In this document: in pieces, positions 1 to 7,219 of the stretch | Layout of the letters: each line of letters begins with the position of its first letter | How positions within the stretch are numbered: the stretch's first letter is position 1 | Source: an uncultured bacterium | GTDB lineage: Bacteria > Actinomycetota > Coriobacteriia > Coriobacteriales > Coriobacteriaceae | Assembly (NCBI GenBank): GCA_905215815.1 | Contig: CAJMRN010000015.1 | Coordinates: forward strand, 1 to 29,896 | DNA length: 29,896 bases | Reading direction: 5' to 3' | Notes under the pieces: model-generated | What the model saw: only the letters and a program-made list of their open reading frames with translations | Told to the model about the DNA's origin: nothing | The model's database searches: none | Made by a program: the position numbers and the translations under genes

Positions 1-574
1 AGTGCTGTCCCGGGATATCGCTCAGGTCGACGGTGCCGGACTGGGCAGTCTCGGTCTGCTCGGTGGTGGTATCGGTCGTTGAGCTCCCCCGTTTATTGAG
101 CATGCCCGACACGATGGCAAACACAACAGACAGGGCAAAGAAAATCGCCAGCACGATGAGGATCTTCTTGATCACGCTCGACGAACGCGAAGGCTTCTTC
201 TCCTCGTCCTCGCCATACTGAGGGATGGACTTGGGATACTCACGATACGGCTCGCGCGCATATCGGTCGCGCGACTCGTAGCGCGGCTGTGCCGTGCGCG
301 GCATATAGGTCGTCTGCTGAGGTTGCGGAATGGGATTTTGCAGCAGGTCATCATAAGGGTCTGCCGCCGCGTTGCCGTAGGGGCTCTGCGACGAGGCACC
401 ATACGGGTCCTGCGCTGCGTTTCCGTAATTCACAACGCGCGTGGGATCGGCCGACGCCTGCGTCGTATCGGGGGCAACGTAGCCGGGATTCGGCACGACG
501 CGGGTCTCATCGGCGCCATTGCCCGTCCGCGGGGAGCCGTAGCCACCCATTACGGTCGTCTTATCCTGGTCCAT
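1..574 (-). CDS. Single-pass membrane protein with disordered N-terminus (partial, C-terminus outside window)
   Basis: The reading frame is open from an ATG at 574 to the window edge (191 codons), so the C-terminus is missing. A GGAAAGGA-like ribosome site lies about 8 bases upstream. Residues 1-130 are low complexity, rich in Pro, Tyr, Gln, Asn and Gly, with a loose repeat (YGNAAQDPYG near 50-59, YGNAAADPYD near 66-75). A basic stretch then leads into one hydrophobic segment at about residues 138-159 (IKKILIVLAIFF...). After it comes a Ser/Thr/Asp/Glu-rich stretch typical of an extracellular linker. The predicted topology is a cytoplasmic disordered tail, one membrane helix, and an external domain that is cut off. 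I do not recognise the family. It diverges from the small Cys-rich gene at 712, and the nearby zinc-ribbon membrane protein has a similar tail-helix-external layout. Confidence 0.8.
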   Translation of the reverse strand, partial: MDQDKTTVMGGYGSPRTGNGADETRVVPNPGYVAPDTTQASADPTRVVNYGNAAQDPYGASSQSPYGNAAADPYDDLLQNPIPQPQQTTYMPRTAQPRYESRDRYAREPYREYPKSIPQYGEDEEKKPSRSSSVIKKILIVLAIFFALSVVFAIVSGMLNKRGSSTTDTTTEQTETAQSGTVDLSDIPGQH

Positions 575-613
575 GCAACGATTCCTTTCCGTCGCCCGTA
601 AGCATCAAGTTAT

Positions 614-652
614 CAATGCATTCTACCCGCGCAAAAGCCTATGATGGGCAAT
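614..652. promoter_or_regulatory. Candidate divergent promoters between the genes at 574 and 712
   Basis: On the minus strand a TAGAAT -10-like hexamer lies at 620-625, 46 bases upstream of the ATG at 574. On the plus strand a TATGAT hexamer lies at 640-645, 67 bases upstream of the ATG at 712. Neither has a good -35 at normal spacing, so both calls are tentative. Confidence 0.3.
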
Positions 653-711
653 GGCCGTCGGTATCTACAAGACATGCGCGGCTGACGGTCACAAGCGAAT
701 CGAGGAACGTC

Positions 712-948
712 ATGGCAAAAAGCAAGCTCATCAAGGACACGACTCGTGCCGAACGTGAGGAGATCATCAAGCTAGCGCTCGCTGGCTGCGGCAACGGCAG
801 CTGCGATAACTGTGGAAGCTGCAGCTTGGGAGCAGGCGACCCATACGGCACCTACCAGCCCTACATTGACGGCGAGATGGAAATCGCCGATATCAACATG
901 ATGGTCGCCGAGCGCAACGCCAAACTTTTCGGCCTCCAGCGCGGTTAA
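712..948 (+). CDS. Small cysteine-rich protein, function unknown
   Basis: This frame encodes 78 residues. The ATG at 712 is chosen because GAGGAA sits 5 bases upstream; longer upstream readings of the frame lack support. The N-terminus is basic and helical (MAKSKLIKDTTRAEREEII). It is followed by a compact cysteine cluster at residues 26-37 with spacing C-x4-C-x2-C-x2-C (CGNGSCDNCGSC), then a Gly/Tyr-rich turn and an acidic C-terminal helix. Four closely spaced cysteines in a non-secreted protein suggest metal binding (Zn or Fe-S), but no known family is recognised. It stands alone on the plus strand. An inverted-repeat element starts 25 bases after its stop codon. Confidence 0.8.
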   Translation: MAKSKLIKDTTRAEREEIIKLALAGCGNGSCDNCGSCSLGAGDPYGTYQPYIDGEMEIADINMMVAERNAKLFGLQRG

Positions 949-973
949 TGATCCCTTCTTGAGCTGTACACCA

Positions 974-1122
974 AAAAAGCGCCCATCTACTACGTTCAAC
1001 CCAAGGGAGTCAGCCATAGCCATATTTGTGTTAACAAAACCGCAGGTAAACGTCTTGCCGCATTGCTAAAAAACACTCCATGGTCGGTCCAACCCTGGTA
1101 AACGTAGTAGATGGGCGCTTTT
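974..1122. repeat. 149-bp element with perfect 22-bp terminal inverted repeats (MITE-like)
   Basis: The left arm (975-996, ending CATCTACTACGTT) is the exact reverse complement of the right arm (1101-1122, starting AACGTAGTAGATG). The 104-base interior has no credible gene. Each outer end is AAAAGCGCCC or its complement, so transcripts from either side would end in a GGGCGC stem followed by U residues. There is no obvious target-site duplication. The element fills most of the gap between the Cys-rich gene and the convergent zinc-ribbon gene. It could be a non-autonomous mobile element or a long-range terminator. Confidence 0.75.
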
Positions 1123-1169
1123 CGTGGCGCGGCTGGCCCAGATAGCTTGTTTCGGAGCCAATTTGCATC

Positions 1170-1211
1170 AAAAAGTCCCCGGGGGCGCTGCGTTTTGTGC
1201 CACCGGGGACT
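1170..1211 (-). terminator. Intrinsic terminator of the zinc-ribbon gene; palindrome core AGTCCCCGG
   Basis: Read on the minus strand, AGTCCCCGG (1211-1203) pairs with CCGGGGACT (1182-1174). The stem extends inward through GGCAC pairing with a GCGCC stretch, allowing one mismatch and a wobble, and is followed by TTTTT. It lies 27 bases after the frameshift-restored stop codon at 1238. Just before the stem the minus strand reads GAACAGTCCC; the AACAGTCCC part is shared with the palindromes at 28318 and 29844, which suggests related elements. Confidence 0.75.
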
Positions 1212-1237
1212 GTTCAATTTATCTCTCGCGGCCTACC

Positions 1238-1384
1238 TTACTCATTGGGTACGTACGTGGCCTTGGCTCGCTCGGGCGTTACATCCTGACCGCAGGAATA
1301 GCTCGAATCGAAGGCATGCGCAACCAAGTCGTGGGTATCCCATGCCATGCAGTCAAACTCACCAGTATCGAGGACAACGATATA
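1238..1384 (-). pseudogene. Displaced C-terminal 48 codons of the zinc-ribbon membrane protein
   Basis: In the frame one base back from the main gene, an open stretch runs from 1384 to a TAA at 1240-1238. It has the composition of real protein: it begins YIVVLDTGEFDCMAWDTHDL and ends ATYVPNE. The main frame here reads an implausible tail instead (ILVSLTAWHGIPTTWLRMPS). Restoring one T within GATAT at 1386-1382 would join H473-D474 to YIVVLDTGEF and give a 522-residue protein. A TGA at 1387-1385 closes this frame just upstream, so the segment cannot be an independent gene. Confidence 0.7.
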
Positions 1385-2805
1385 TCATGGGGGGACGGAT
1401 TCAGCGGGCCTTCGCCAACCGCAGCCGTAAAGTTGACATCCTGCGTGGCAGAGACGGCCTCATAGCTCGCCTGCGCATCGTCAGAGTCCTTCGACTTCAG
1501 CTGCTCCAGCGTCGTGGCGACCGTTGCGATGGTGCTGGCTACACTCTCCTCGGTGCCGGTAAGCACGGCGCTCAGCTCGGACACTTCATTGGTGCCGGCA
1601 ATCTTCGAATCGCTTATCGGTGCCGGACCGGCAACGGCGCTAAACGCCTTACCATCGTAGGCATCGAATTCGCACTCATAGCCATCACGAGATTCGTTCA
1701 TCCCGACTGGAACCTCTTTGACGTTGATCTTTTCCCCGTCATGCAAATATCGCCTGAACCCATAGGTGCCATCGTAATCGAATACACGGAGCGAAACGCC
1801 AACGCACATAACGTCAACCCAGATATCGGGCTCATATACTTTCTCGATTTTGCCGTCGCGGTATGCCCAAACTTCGGCCTTAGCTGCAGTGGCGCCATTA
1901 GTGTTGAAGAGCGGCTCGTCAGAATACTCAATCAGGAGTTCGTCCTGACCATCACCGTCAAAATCGACGAGTTTAGCGAAAGCAACGCCCTGGGCTCCAT
2001 ACGTCGATTGAGAAACCTCGACAGCCTCACCCTCGCCGTACTTCTTCTGGTACTCAAGGATCTTATCGGTGAACAGCTCGTTTGCCATCTTGACCGCTGC
2101 CTTGGCAGAGGCCTTGGCCTCCTTCTTGGACTGCGTGAGCTCAACGCTCTTAGGGGCGTCCGAGCCCTCCTTGGTGTAGTCGACCTTCATGGTGGTCGTG
2201 CTCTTCTTTTTGCCCTTGCCCGAGGTAATGGTCATCTGATATTTCTGGTCGGGCAGCTCGCCAAAGTCCTCTATGGCAAAGCCATCCTCGCCATCGACCT
2301 TAATGGTGTAACTCTTGCCCTTGCCATTCACGGGCGCCAGCTCGACGGTATAGCTCTTGAGCTTTTTTCCTTTGCTGTTTTTGGGCAGGATCTTGATCTC
2401 ACGCGCGCAGACAACATAGCCCTTGCTACCCGAAGTTACCTCGGACGACGCGCCGATACGCGGCACGATCACGATAGCGGCGACAATGGCGACAATGACC
2501 ACGCCGCCGATAACGGCCGCGACGATGCGGCCACTGTGCTTGAGCTTCTTGAGCTGGGGCGCCGAATCAAACGACCGAGTAGCCTCGTCGGGCTCGGTCG
2601 TAGGAGACCCATAATAACGTTCCGCGATCACAGGAGACGGGACATCCTGAGGAGCGTGCTGCCCCGCAGGAGCGGTCGCCGGCGCATCCTCTACCGGAAA
2701 CGCCACAGGCTCCGTCTGGTCCTCAACTCCGTCCACGCGTGATCCGCAACTCGTACAAAACATGGAGTCATCGGGTATCTGAGCTCCGCACTTGGTGCAA
2801 TACAT
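1279..2805 (-). CDS. Zinc-ribbon membrane protein with FG-GAP-like external segment (C-terminus frameshifted)
   Basis: The start is the ATG at 2805 (MYCTKCGAQI), with GGGAG 6 bases upstream; the frame continues farther upstream but without a zinc ribbon or ribosome site. The frame gives 508 residues. Residues 1-22 form a zinc ribbon (C3, C6, C17, C20). A Pro/Glu-rich linker follows, then a membrane helix at about 93-115. The external part has beta-rich Lys/Gly-rich sequence (130-220), a helix (225-255), and an FG-GAP/EF-hand-like motif LVDFDGDGQDELLIEY at 279-294. The family of zinc-ribbon proteins with one membrane helix is common in Gram-positives, and its role is poorly defined. The last 34 residues look out of frame (see the displaced segment at 1238-1384), through either a real mutation or a sequence error. 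Confidence 0.85.
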   Translation of the reverse strand: MYCTKCGAQIPDDSMFCTSCGSRVDGVEDQTEPVAFPVEDAPATAPAGQHAPQDVPSPVIAERYYGSPTTEPDEATRSFDSAPQLKKLKHSGRIVAAVIGGVVIVAIVAAIVIVPRIGASSEVTSGSKGYVVCAREIKILPKNSKGKKLKSYTVELAPVNGKGKSYTIKVDGEDGFAIEDFGELPDQKYQMTITSGKGKKKSTTTMKVDYTKEGSDAPKSVELTQSKKEAKASAKAAVKMANELFTDKILEYQKKYGEGEAVEVSQSTYGAQGVAFAKLVDFDGDGQDELLIEYSDEPLFNTNGATAAKAEVWAYRDGKIEKVYEPDIWVDVMCVGVSLRVFDYDGTYGFRRYLHDGEKINVKEVPVGMNESRDGYECEFDAYDGKAFSAVAGPAPISDSKIAGTNEVSELSAVLTGTEESVASTIATVATTLEQLKSKDSDDAQASYEAVSATQDVNFTAAVGEGPLNPSPHDISLSSILVSLTAWHGIPTTWLRMPSIRAIPAVRM

Positions 2806-2914
2806 CGCATCTCCCGTCTCTCGTCGCAGCCGCAATGCGCCCGCGCGGTTCTTCCAACTGCACCGTACGAGAGAAATCCCCAACCTTGTTGCGCAACATT
2901 GCCGCCGAAAAAAT

Positions 2915-2997
2915 GATCCTTTGGGGACGGAGGAAAACGGATCACTTAGGGGGTTGGCCCTGTGCGGTGATCCGTTTTCCTCCGTCCCCTTGGGATC
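2915..2997. repeat. Palindromic element, family A copy 1 (core GGGGACGGAGGAAAAYGGATCAC)
   Basis: The two arms of about 31 bases are almost perfect inverted repeats running from GATCC at 2915 to GGATC at 2997. The central part of each arm reads GGGGACGGAGGAAAAC, with a loop containing AGGGGGT. A second copy lies at 24144-24226. On the minus strand this copy starts directly after the T-tract of the fhs terminator, and it separates fhs from the zinc-ribbon gene. No reading frame is credible inside it. Confidence 0.9.
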
Positions 2998-3034
2998 AAA
3001 AAGCCCCGCCGGGCCTTGGTAGGCGCGGCGGGGC
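2998..3034 (-). terminator. Intrinsic terminator of fhs
   Basis: On the minus strand GCCCCGCCG (3034-3026) pairs perfectly with CGGCGGGGC (3011-3003), giving a 9-bp GC stem followed by TTTTT (3002-2998). It lies 26 bases after the fhs stop codon. The palindromic element at 2915-2997 begins at the very next base. Confidence 0.9.
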
Positions 3035-3059
3035 GGGCAAGCGGCTATGAGCAGCAGGC

Positions 3060-4727
3060 TTAGAACAGGCCGGTGATGTTGCCGTCGTTGTCGACGTCGA
3101 TATTCTCGGCCGCGGGGACCTTGGGCAGGCCCGGCATGGTCAGAACGCTGCCAGTCAGCGCGACCACAAAGTGGGCGCCGGCGGAAACCTTGAGCTCGCG
3201 CACGGTGATGCGGAAGCCCTCGGGAGCGCCCAGGGCCTTGGCGTTGTCGCTAAAGCTGTACTGCGTCTTGGCCACGCACACCGGCAGGTTGCCAAAGCCG
3301 TTCTCGCGCAGCTCGGCGAGCTGGCGCTTGGCAGCCGGGGTAAAGTCGACGCCATCGGCGCGGTAAACCTTGGTAGCAACGGCCTCGAGGGCATCGGCAA
3401 CATCGGCGCCGTCTTCGTAGGCAAACTTGAGCTCGCTCGGCTGCTCGATCAGACGCATGACCTCGTCGGCCAGCTCGAGCGCGCCCTCGCCGCCCTTGGC
3501 CCAGACCTCGGAAAGCTTAACGTTAACGCCGAGCTTCTGGCACTCGGACTCGATGAGCGCAAGCTCGGCCTCGGTGTCCGTCGGGAAGCGGTTGATGGCG
3601 ACCACGCAGGGCAGGCCGTAGACATTCTGAATGTTGTCAACGTGGCGCAGCAAGTTGGGCATACCGGCCTTGAGGGCCTCGAGGTTCTCGTCGTTAAGGT
3701 TGGCTTTGGCAACGCCGCCGTTGTACTTAAGCGCGCGGGCGGTGGCGACAATCACGACGGCGCTGGGGCGGACGCCCGTCATGCGGCACTTGATGTCGAG
3801 GAACTTCTCGGCACCCAGATCGGCACCAAAGCCTGCCTCGGTAATGGCGACATCGCCAAAACGCATAGCCATACGCGTGGCCATGATGGAGTTGCAGCCG
3901 TGGGCGATGTTGGCGAAGGGGCCGCCGTGGACAAAAGCGGGCGTACCCTCGAGCGTCTGCACCAAATTGGGCTTGAGCGCATCCTTAAGCAGCGCAGCCA
4001 TGGCGCCCTGGGCCTTGAGGTCGCGGGCGCGGACGGGCTCGCCGGCATAGCTGTAGCCGACGACAATCTCACCCAGGCGCTCCTTGAGGTCGCTGATGCT
4101 CGTGGACAGGCACAGGATTGCCATGACCTCGGAGGCAACGGTGATATCGAAGCCGTCCTCGCGCGGCACTCCCTGGGCCTTGCCGCCAATGCCGTCGATA
4201 ACATGGCGCAGCTGGCGGTCGTTCATGTCGACGACGCGCTTCCAGGTGATGCGCTTGACGTCGATACCGAGCTGGTTGCCTTGCTGAATATGGTTGTCGA
4301 GCATGGCGGCCAGCAGGTTATTGGCGGCACCGATAGCGTGGAAGTCGCCGGTAAAGTGCAGGTTGATGTCCTCCATGGGGATGACCTGAGCCCAACCGCC
4401 GCCGGCGGCACCGCCCTTTACGCCAAAGACGGGACCGAGCGAAGGCTCGCGCAGGGCCACGGCGCTCTTGACACCGCGACGGCGCAGGCCATCGGCCAGA
4501 CCGATGGTCGTGGTGGTCTTGCCCTCGCCGGCGGGCGTGGGGTTGATGGCGGTCACGAGGACGAGCTTGGCCTGGTGATTGGTCGGCTCGTTGAGCAGTG
4601 AATAGTCGACCTTAGCCTTGTCGAAGCCGTACGGAATCAGGTGCTTTACGTCGACGCCGGCGTTCTTAGCCACCTCGGTAATGGGCAGCGGCGTGACGGA
4701 ACGTGCGATTTCGATGTCAGTAGGCAT
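3060..4727 (-). CDS. fhs: Formate-tetrahydrofolate ligase
   Basis: This cytoplasmic enzyme joins formate to tetrahydrofolate with ATP, making 10-formyl-THF for purine and one-carbon metabolism. The ATG at 4727 (MPTDIEIARS) is chosen because AAAGGA lies 7 bases upstream; the frame extends 20 codons farther without support. The product is 555 residues, normal for the family. The phosphate-binding loop TPAGEGKTTTTIGLADGL is at 64-81. Other family landmarks follow: REPSLGPVFGVKGGAAGGG, the FTGDFHAIG segment, and a C-terminal LTGSVLTMPGLPKVPAAENID block. It appears monocistronic, with its own promoter candidate and a strong terminator. There is no neighbouring folD or other one-carbon gene in the window. 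Confidence 0.98.
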   Translation of the reverse strand: MPTDIEIARSVTPLPITEVAKNAGVDVKHLIPYGFDKAKVDYSLLNEPTNHQAKLVLVTAINPTPAGEGKTTTTIGLADGLRRRGVKSAVALREPSLGPVFGVKGGAAGGGWAQVIPMEDINLHFTGDFHAIGAANNLLAAMLDNHIQQGNQLGIDVKRITWKRVVDMNDRQLRHVIDGIGGKAQGVPREDGFDITVASEVMAILCLSTSISDLKERLGEIVVGYSYAGEPVRARDLKAQGAMAALLKDALKPNLVQTLEGTPAFVHGGPFANIAHGCNSIMATRMAMRFGDVAITEAGFGADLGAEKFLDIKCRMTGVRPSAVVIVATARALKYNGGVAKANLNDENLEALKAGMPNLLRHVDNIQNVYGLPCVVAINRFPTDTEAELALIESECQKLGVNVKLSEVWAKGGEGALELADEVMRLIEQPSELKFAYEDGADVADALEAVATKVYRADGVDFTPAAKRQLAELRENGFGNLPVCVAKTQYSFSDNAKALGAPEGFRITVRELKVSAGAHFVVALTGSVLTMPGLPKVPAAENIDVDNDGNITGLF

Positions 4728-4767
4728 GGGCGGTCCTTTCGTTACCGGATGAGAAAAAGACCAATTC

Positions 4768-4773
4768 AGCATA
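4768..4773 (-). promoter_or_regulatory. Candidate extended -10 promoter for fhs
   Basis: The minus strand reads TGCTATGCT, an extended -10 (TGnTATGCT), placing the start of transcription near 4761 and giving a leader of about 34 bases. There is no convincing -35, which is usual for extended -10 promoters. Confidence 0.4.
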
Positions 4774-4873
4774 GCACGGGCGCGCAATGCTAAAGCACCC
4801 GTAACCGATGAATGGCGATATGTTTATCCAATGCTCAGCGATAGCCTACAGACCAGCCAAAACAAACCCGCCT

Positions 4874-5941
4874 CTAAACGGCTGGCTCGATGCCCAAGTG
4901 CTCAAAGGTGCGCAGCGTTGCCTGGCGGCCCTGGGGCGTGCGAATCATCAAGCCGCACTGCAGCAGATAGGGCTCATAGACATCCTCGAGCGTACCCGGG
5001 TCCTCGCCCACCGCGCTGGCAAGGGTCGTCAGGCCCACGGCACGGCCGGAGAACGTCTTGGCGAGCGTCTCCAAGATGCGAATATCCATCCAGTCCAGAC
5101 CAAGCTCATCGATCTCGAAGAACTCGAGCGCCTGACGGCAAATATCAAGCTCAATAGGACCGTTGCCGCGCACCTGCGCATAGTCGCGCACACGCTTGAG
5201 CAGACGGTTGGCCAAGCGCGGCGTGCCACGCGAGCGCGAGCCGATCTCGAGCGCGCTCGGATGGTCGATCGTCACGCCCAGGATGGTCGCCGAGCGCGTC
5301 ACAATCTGGGCAAGCTCCTCGACCGTGTAGTAGTCCAGGCGATACGAAATGCCAAAGCGGTCGCGAAGCGGGCCGGTCAACATGCCCGAACGGGTCGTGG
5401 CAGCCACCAGCGTAAACTTGGGGATATCTAGGCGAATCGAGCGAGCGGCCGGGCCTTTACCGATCACGATATCGAGCGCAAAGTCCTCCATAGCGGGATA
5501 CAGGACTTCCTCGACCGAACGGTTAAGACGGTGAATCTCGTCGATAAACAGCACGTCACCCGGCTGCAGGTTAGTCAGGATAGCTGCCAGGTCACCGGTA
5601 CGCGCGATAGCCGGACCACTTGTCGTCTTGATCTGAGCGCCCAGCTCGTTGGCGATAACGGTAGCCAGCGTGGTCTTGCCCAGGCCCGGAGGACCCGAGA
5701 AGATCACGTGGTCGAGCGTCTCGCCACGGCTCTGCGCCGCCTCGATCAGCACACGAAGGCTCTGTTTGATATGCTCCTGACCGCAGTAGTCGTCCAGGCG
5801 CTGGGGACGCAGGGTACGATCGACATCGAGGTCTTCGGGCGTCAGCTCCGAGCCCACCATGCGCTCACCGTGCGCCATGGATGCCGCCGGCGAGTTGCCG
5901 GACGTCGCCCACAGGTCCTGAGAGTCATCGGCTTCCCACAT
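4874..5941 (-). CDS. ruvB: Holliday junction branch-migration ATPase RuvB
   Basis: RuvB is the hexameric motor that drives branch migration of Holliday junctions together with RuvA. The start is taken as the ATG at 5941, which shares one base with the ruvA stop (TGATG); a GTG at 5944 would also couple translation and add one residue. The product has 355 residues. The first ~30 are a variable extension, followed by the conserved TLRPQRLDDYCGQEHIKQSL block. Walker A is GPPGLGKT near 83-90 and Walker B is DEIHRLNR. Further landmarks are the sensor-1 stretch LVAATTRSGMLTGPLRDRFG, and a C-terminal winged-helix domain with EPYLLQCGLMIRTPQGR. It is the last gene of ruvCAB. I see no clear intrinsic terminator before fhs. 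Confidence 0.97.
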   Translation of the reverse strand: MWEADDSQDLWATSGNSPAASMAHGERMVGSELTPEDLDVDRTLRPQRLDDYCGQEHIKQSLRVLIEAAQSRGETLDHVIFSGPPGLGKTTLATVIANELGAQIKTTSGPAIARTGDLAAILTNLQPGDVLFIDEIHRLNRSVEEVLYPAMEDFALDIVIGKGPAARSIRLDIPKFTLVAATTRSGMLTGPLRDRFGISYRLDYYTVEELAQIVTRSATILGVTIDHPSALEIGSRSRGTPRLANRLLKRVRDYAQVRGNGPIELDICRQALEFFEIDELGLDWMDIRILETLAKTFSGRAVGLTTLASAVGEDPGTLEDVYEPYLLQCGLMIRTPQGRQATLRTFEHLGIEPAV

Positions 5942-6561
5942 CACGCATCCATTCCGAGTCGCTTAAGCGCCGCGCCGAGCAGATCCTCGACACGCATATC
6001 CTGCCCATCATACCCGCTCAGGGCAACCTCGGTCTCCTGCGGGCTAAAGCCCATGGAAAGGAGCGCCGCGTGGGCATCATCGATCGCCGAGGGAGCGGCG
6101 GCGGGAACCGGCATCGCAACCTGACCGGGGATTACGTCGACCGGAACAAAGCCCTTATCCTTGGCAAAGGTACTCTTGAGCTCCAAGATGAGGCGCTGGG
6201 CGGTCTTTTTGCCTACACCGGACACCTTGGCCATGCCCTTGTCATCCTCGGCCATTACCAGGGAATACAGCTGTCCCACGGTATAGGTGGAAAGCACGGC
6301 GAGCGCCAGGCGCGGGCCAACGCCCGAGACGGACACGAGCCGATCGAACATCGTGCGCTCGTCCTTGGAGGCAAAGCCAAAGAGCGTCATGGCGTCCTCG
6401 CGCACCTGCATGCGGGTATAGAGGCGAACCTCACCGCCGGGCGTGGGCAGCGTGGCAGCAGTGCTGCCAGATATGCCAAGCTCAAAGCCTACGCCCGATA
6501 CATCGACGACGGCCGAGCTCATCGTGGCCTCGACAAGCGTTCCATGGAGCTGGGAGATCAT
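5941..6561 (-). CDS. ruvA: Holliday junction-binding protein RuvA
   Basis: RuvA binds the four-way junction as a tetramer and loads RuvB. The 206-residue product matches the family length. It has an N-terminal OB-fold (MISQLHGTLVE...), two helix-hairpin-helix motifs (SVSGVGPRLAL near 78-88, KVSGVGKKTAQRL near 112-124), an Ala/Pro-rich flexible linker, and a C-terminal domain III (DDAHAALLSMGFSPQETEVAL) that contacts RuvB. Its ATG overlaps the ruvC stop by one base (TGATG), and its TGA overlaps the ruvB start region, so the three genes are translationally coupled. Confidence 0.97.
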   Translation of the reverse strand: MISQLHGTLVEATMSSAVVDVSGVGFELGISGSTAATLPTPGGEVRLYTRMQVREDAMTLFGFASKDERTMFDRLVSVSGVGPRLALAVLSTYTVGQLYSLVMAEDDKGMAKVSGVGKKTAQRLILELKSTFAKDKGFVPVDVIPGQVAMPVPAAAPSAIDDAHAALLSMGFSPQETEVALSGYDGQDMRVEDLLGAALKRLGMDA

Positions 6562-7082
6562 CAGTATCCGGTTCCTCTCTGTTGATAGAACTCGCCGCCG
6601 GTAAGCGCCCGGGTGCGGCTTAGGTTAACGTGACAGATGGCGCAGGCCAGGGCATCGGCGGCATGGTCTGGGTGAGGGTCGTGATCGAGCTGCGTGAGCG
6701 TGCGCACCATGTAGGCAACCTGCCGTTTATCCGCAGCGCCCGTACCCACCACGGCCTGCTTGATCTGCATGGGTGTGTATTCGCCAATCTCGAGCGCGCA
6801 CTCCGAAAGCGCCACGAGCGCGGCACCGCGGGCATGCGCCGTGGGGATGGCCGAGCGGACGTTAGCGCCAAAGTAAATGCTCTCGATAGCAGCGGTATCG
6901 GGGCGATAGCGCTCGACGACGCCCTTGAGATCGCGGGCAATATGCGACAGGCGCACCGCGAGCGGGCTGCCCGCGCTGGTCTCGATACAACCGTAGGCAC
7001 GGCAGCGAACCTCGCCACATCGCTCCTCGATAATCCCCCAGCCCGTATGGGCCAAACCAGGGTCGATACCCAAAATAACCAA
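6561..7082 (-). CDS. ruvC: Holliday junction resolvase RuvC
   Basis: RuvC is the endonuclease that cuts Holliday junctions symmetrically. The product is 173 residues. The start is a TTG at 7082, supported by GGGGAGG five bases upstream and by the family's invariant N-terminus (V-ILGIDPGLAHTGWG). Catalytic residues visible are D7, E67 and D143. The fourth position is H140 in DHAADALACAICH, as in Thermus-type RuvC rather than the E. coli Asp. It is the first gene of ruvC-ruvA-ruvB and lies behind a LexA box and extended -10, so the operon is probably part of the SOS response. The weak TTG start may limit resolvase dosage. Confidence 0.97.
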   Translation of the reverse strand: MVILGIDPGLAHTGWGIIEERCGEVRCRAYGCIETSAGSPLAVRLSHIARDLKGVVERYRPDTAAIESIYFGANVRSAIPTAHARGAALVALSECALEIGEYTPMQIKQAVVGTGAADKRQVAYMVRTLTQLDHDPHPDHAADALACAICHVNLSRTRALTGGEFYQQRGTGY

Positions 7083-7138
7083 GCCGACCTCCCCTCGTCA
7101 CAAGCACAGCGCAAGGCAAGGCCCCGCGCATCATTCAC

Positions 7139-7150
7139 GAACGTCTGTTC
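7139..7150 (-). promoter_or_regulatory. LexA (SOS) box of ruvCAB
   Basis: The plus strand reads CGAACGTCTGTTCT, which fits the Bacillus/actinobacterial SOS consensus CGAAC-N4-GTTCG at all core positions except the last outer base. It lies directly downstream of the -10 hexamer at 7152-7157, covering the predicted transcription start, which is the expected repressor position. Confidence 0.8.
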
Positions 7151-7151
7151 T

Positions 7152-7157
7152 AGAATA
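7152..7157 (-). promoter_or_regulatory. Extended -10 promoter of ruvCAB
   Basis: The minus strand reads TGTTATTCT (TGn plus TATTCT). The start of transcription would fall near 7145, inside the LexA box, giving a leader of about 63 bases to the ruvC TTG. No good -35 is visible. Confidence 0.5.
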
Positions 7158-7219
7158 ACACAACGGGGCCAAGGTACTTAGTTGAAGTGTCGGGGTTGGA
7201 AGCGAATCCTATTCTCAGT

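Noticed and set aside
1382..1394. Programmed -1 frameshift at the C6 run in the zinc-ribbon gene
   Set aside because: A -1 slip on the C run meets TGA at 1387-1385 at once; the shift must occur at GAT (1386-1384), which is not a slippery site.
1111..2742. 543-codon plus-strand frame over the zinc-ribbon gene
   Set aside because: It starts inside an inverted-repeat arm and crosses a terminator; the minus frame has a zinc ribbon, membrane helix and FG-GAP motif.
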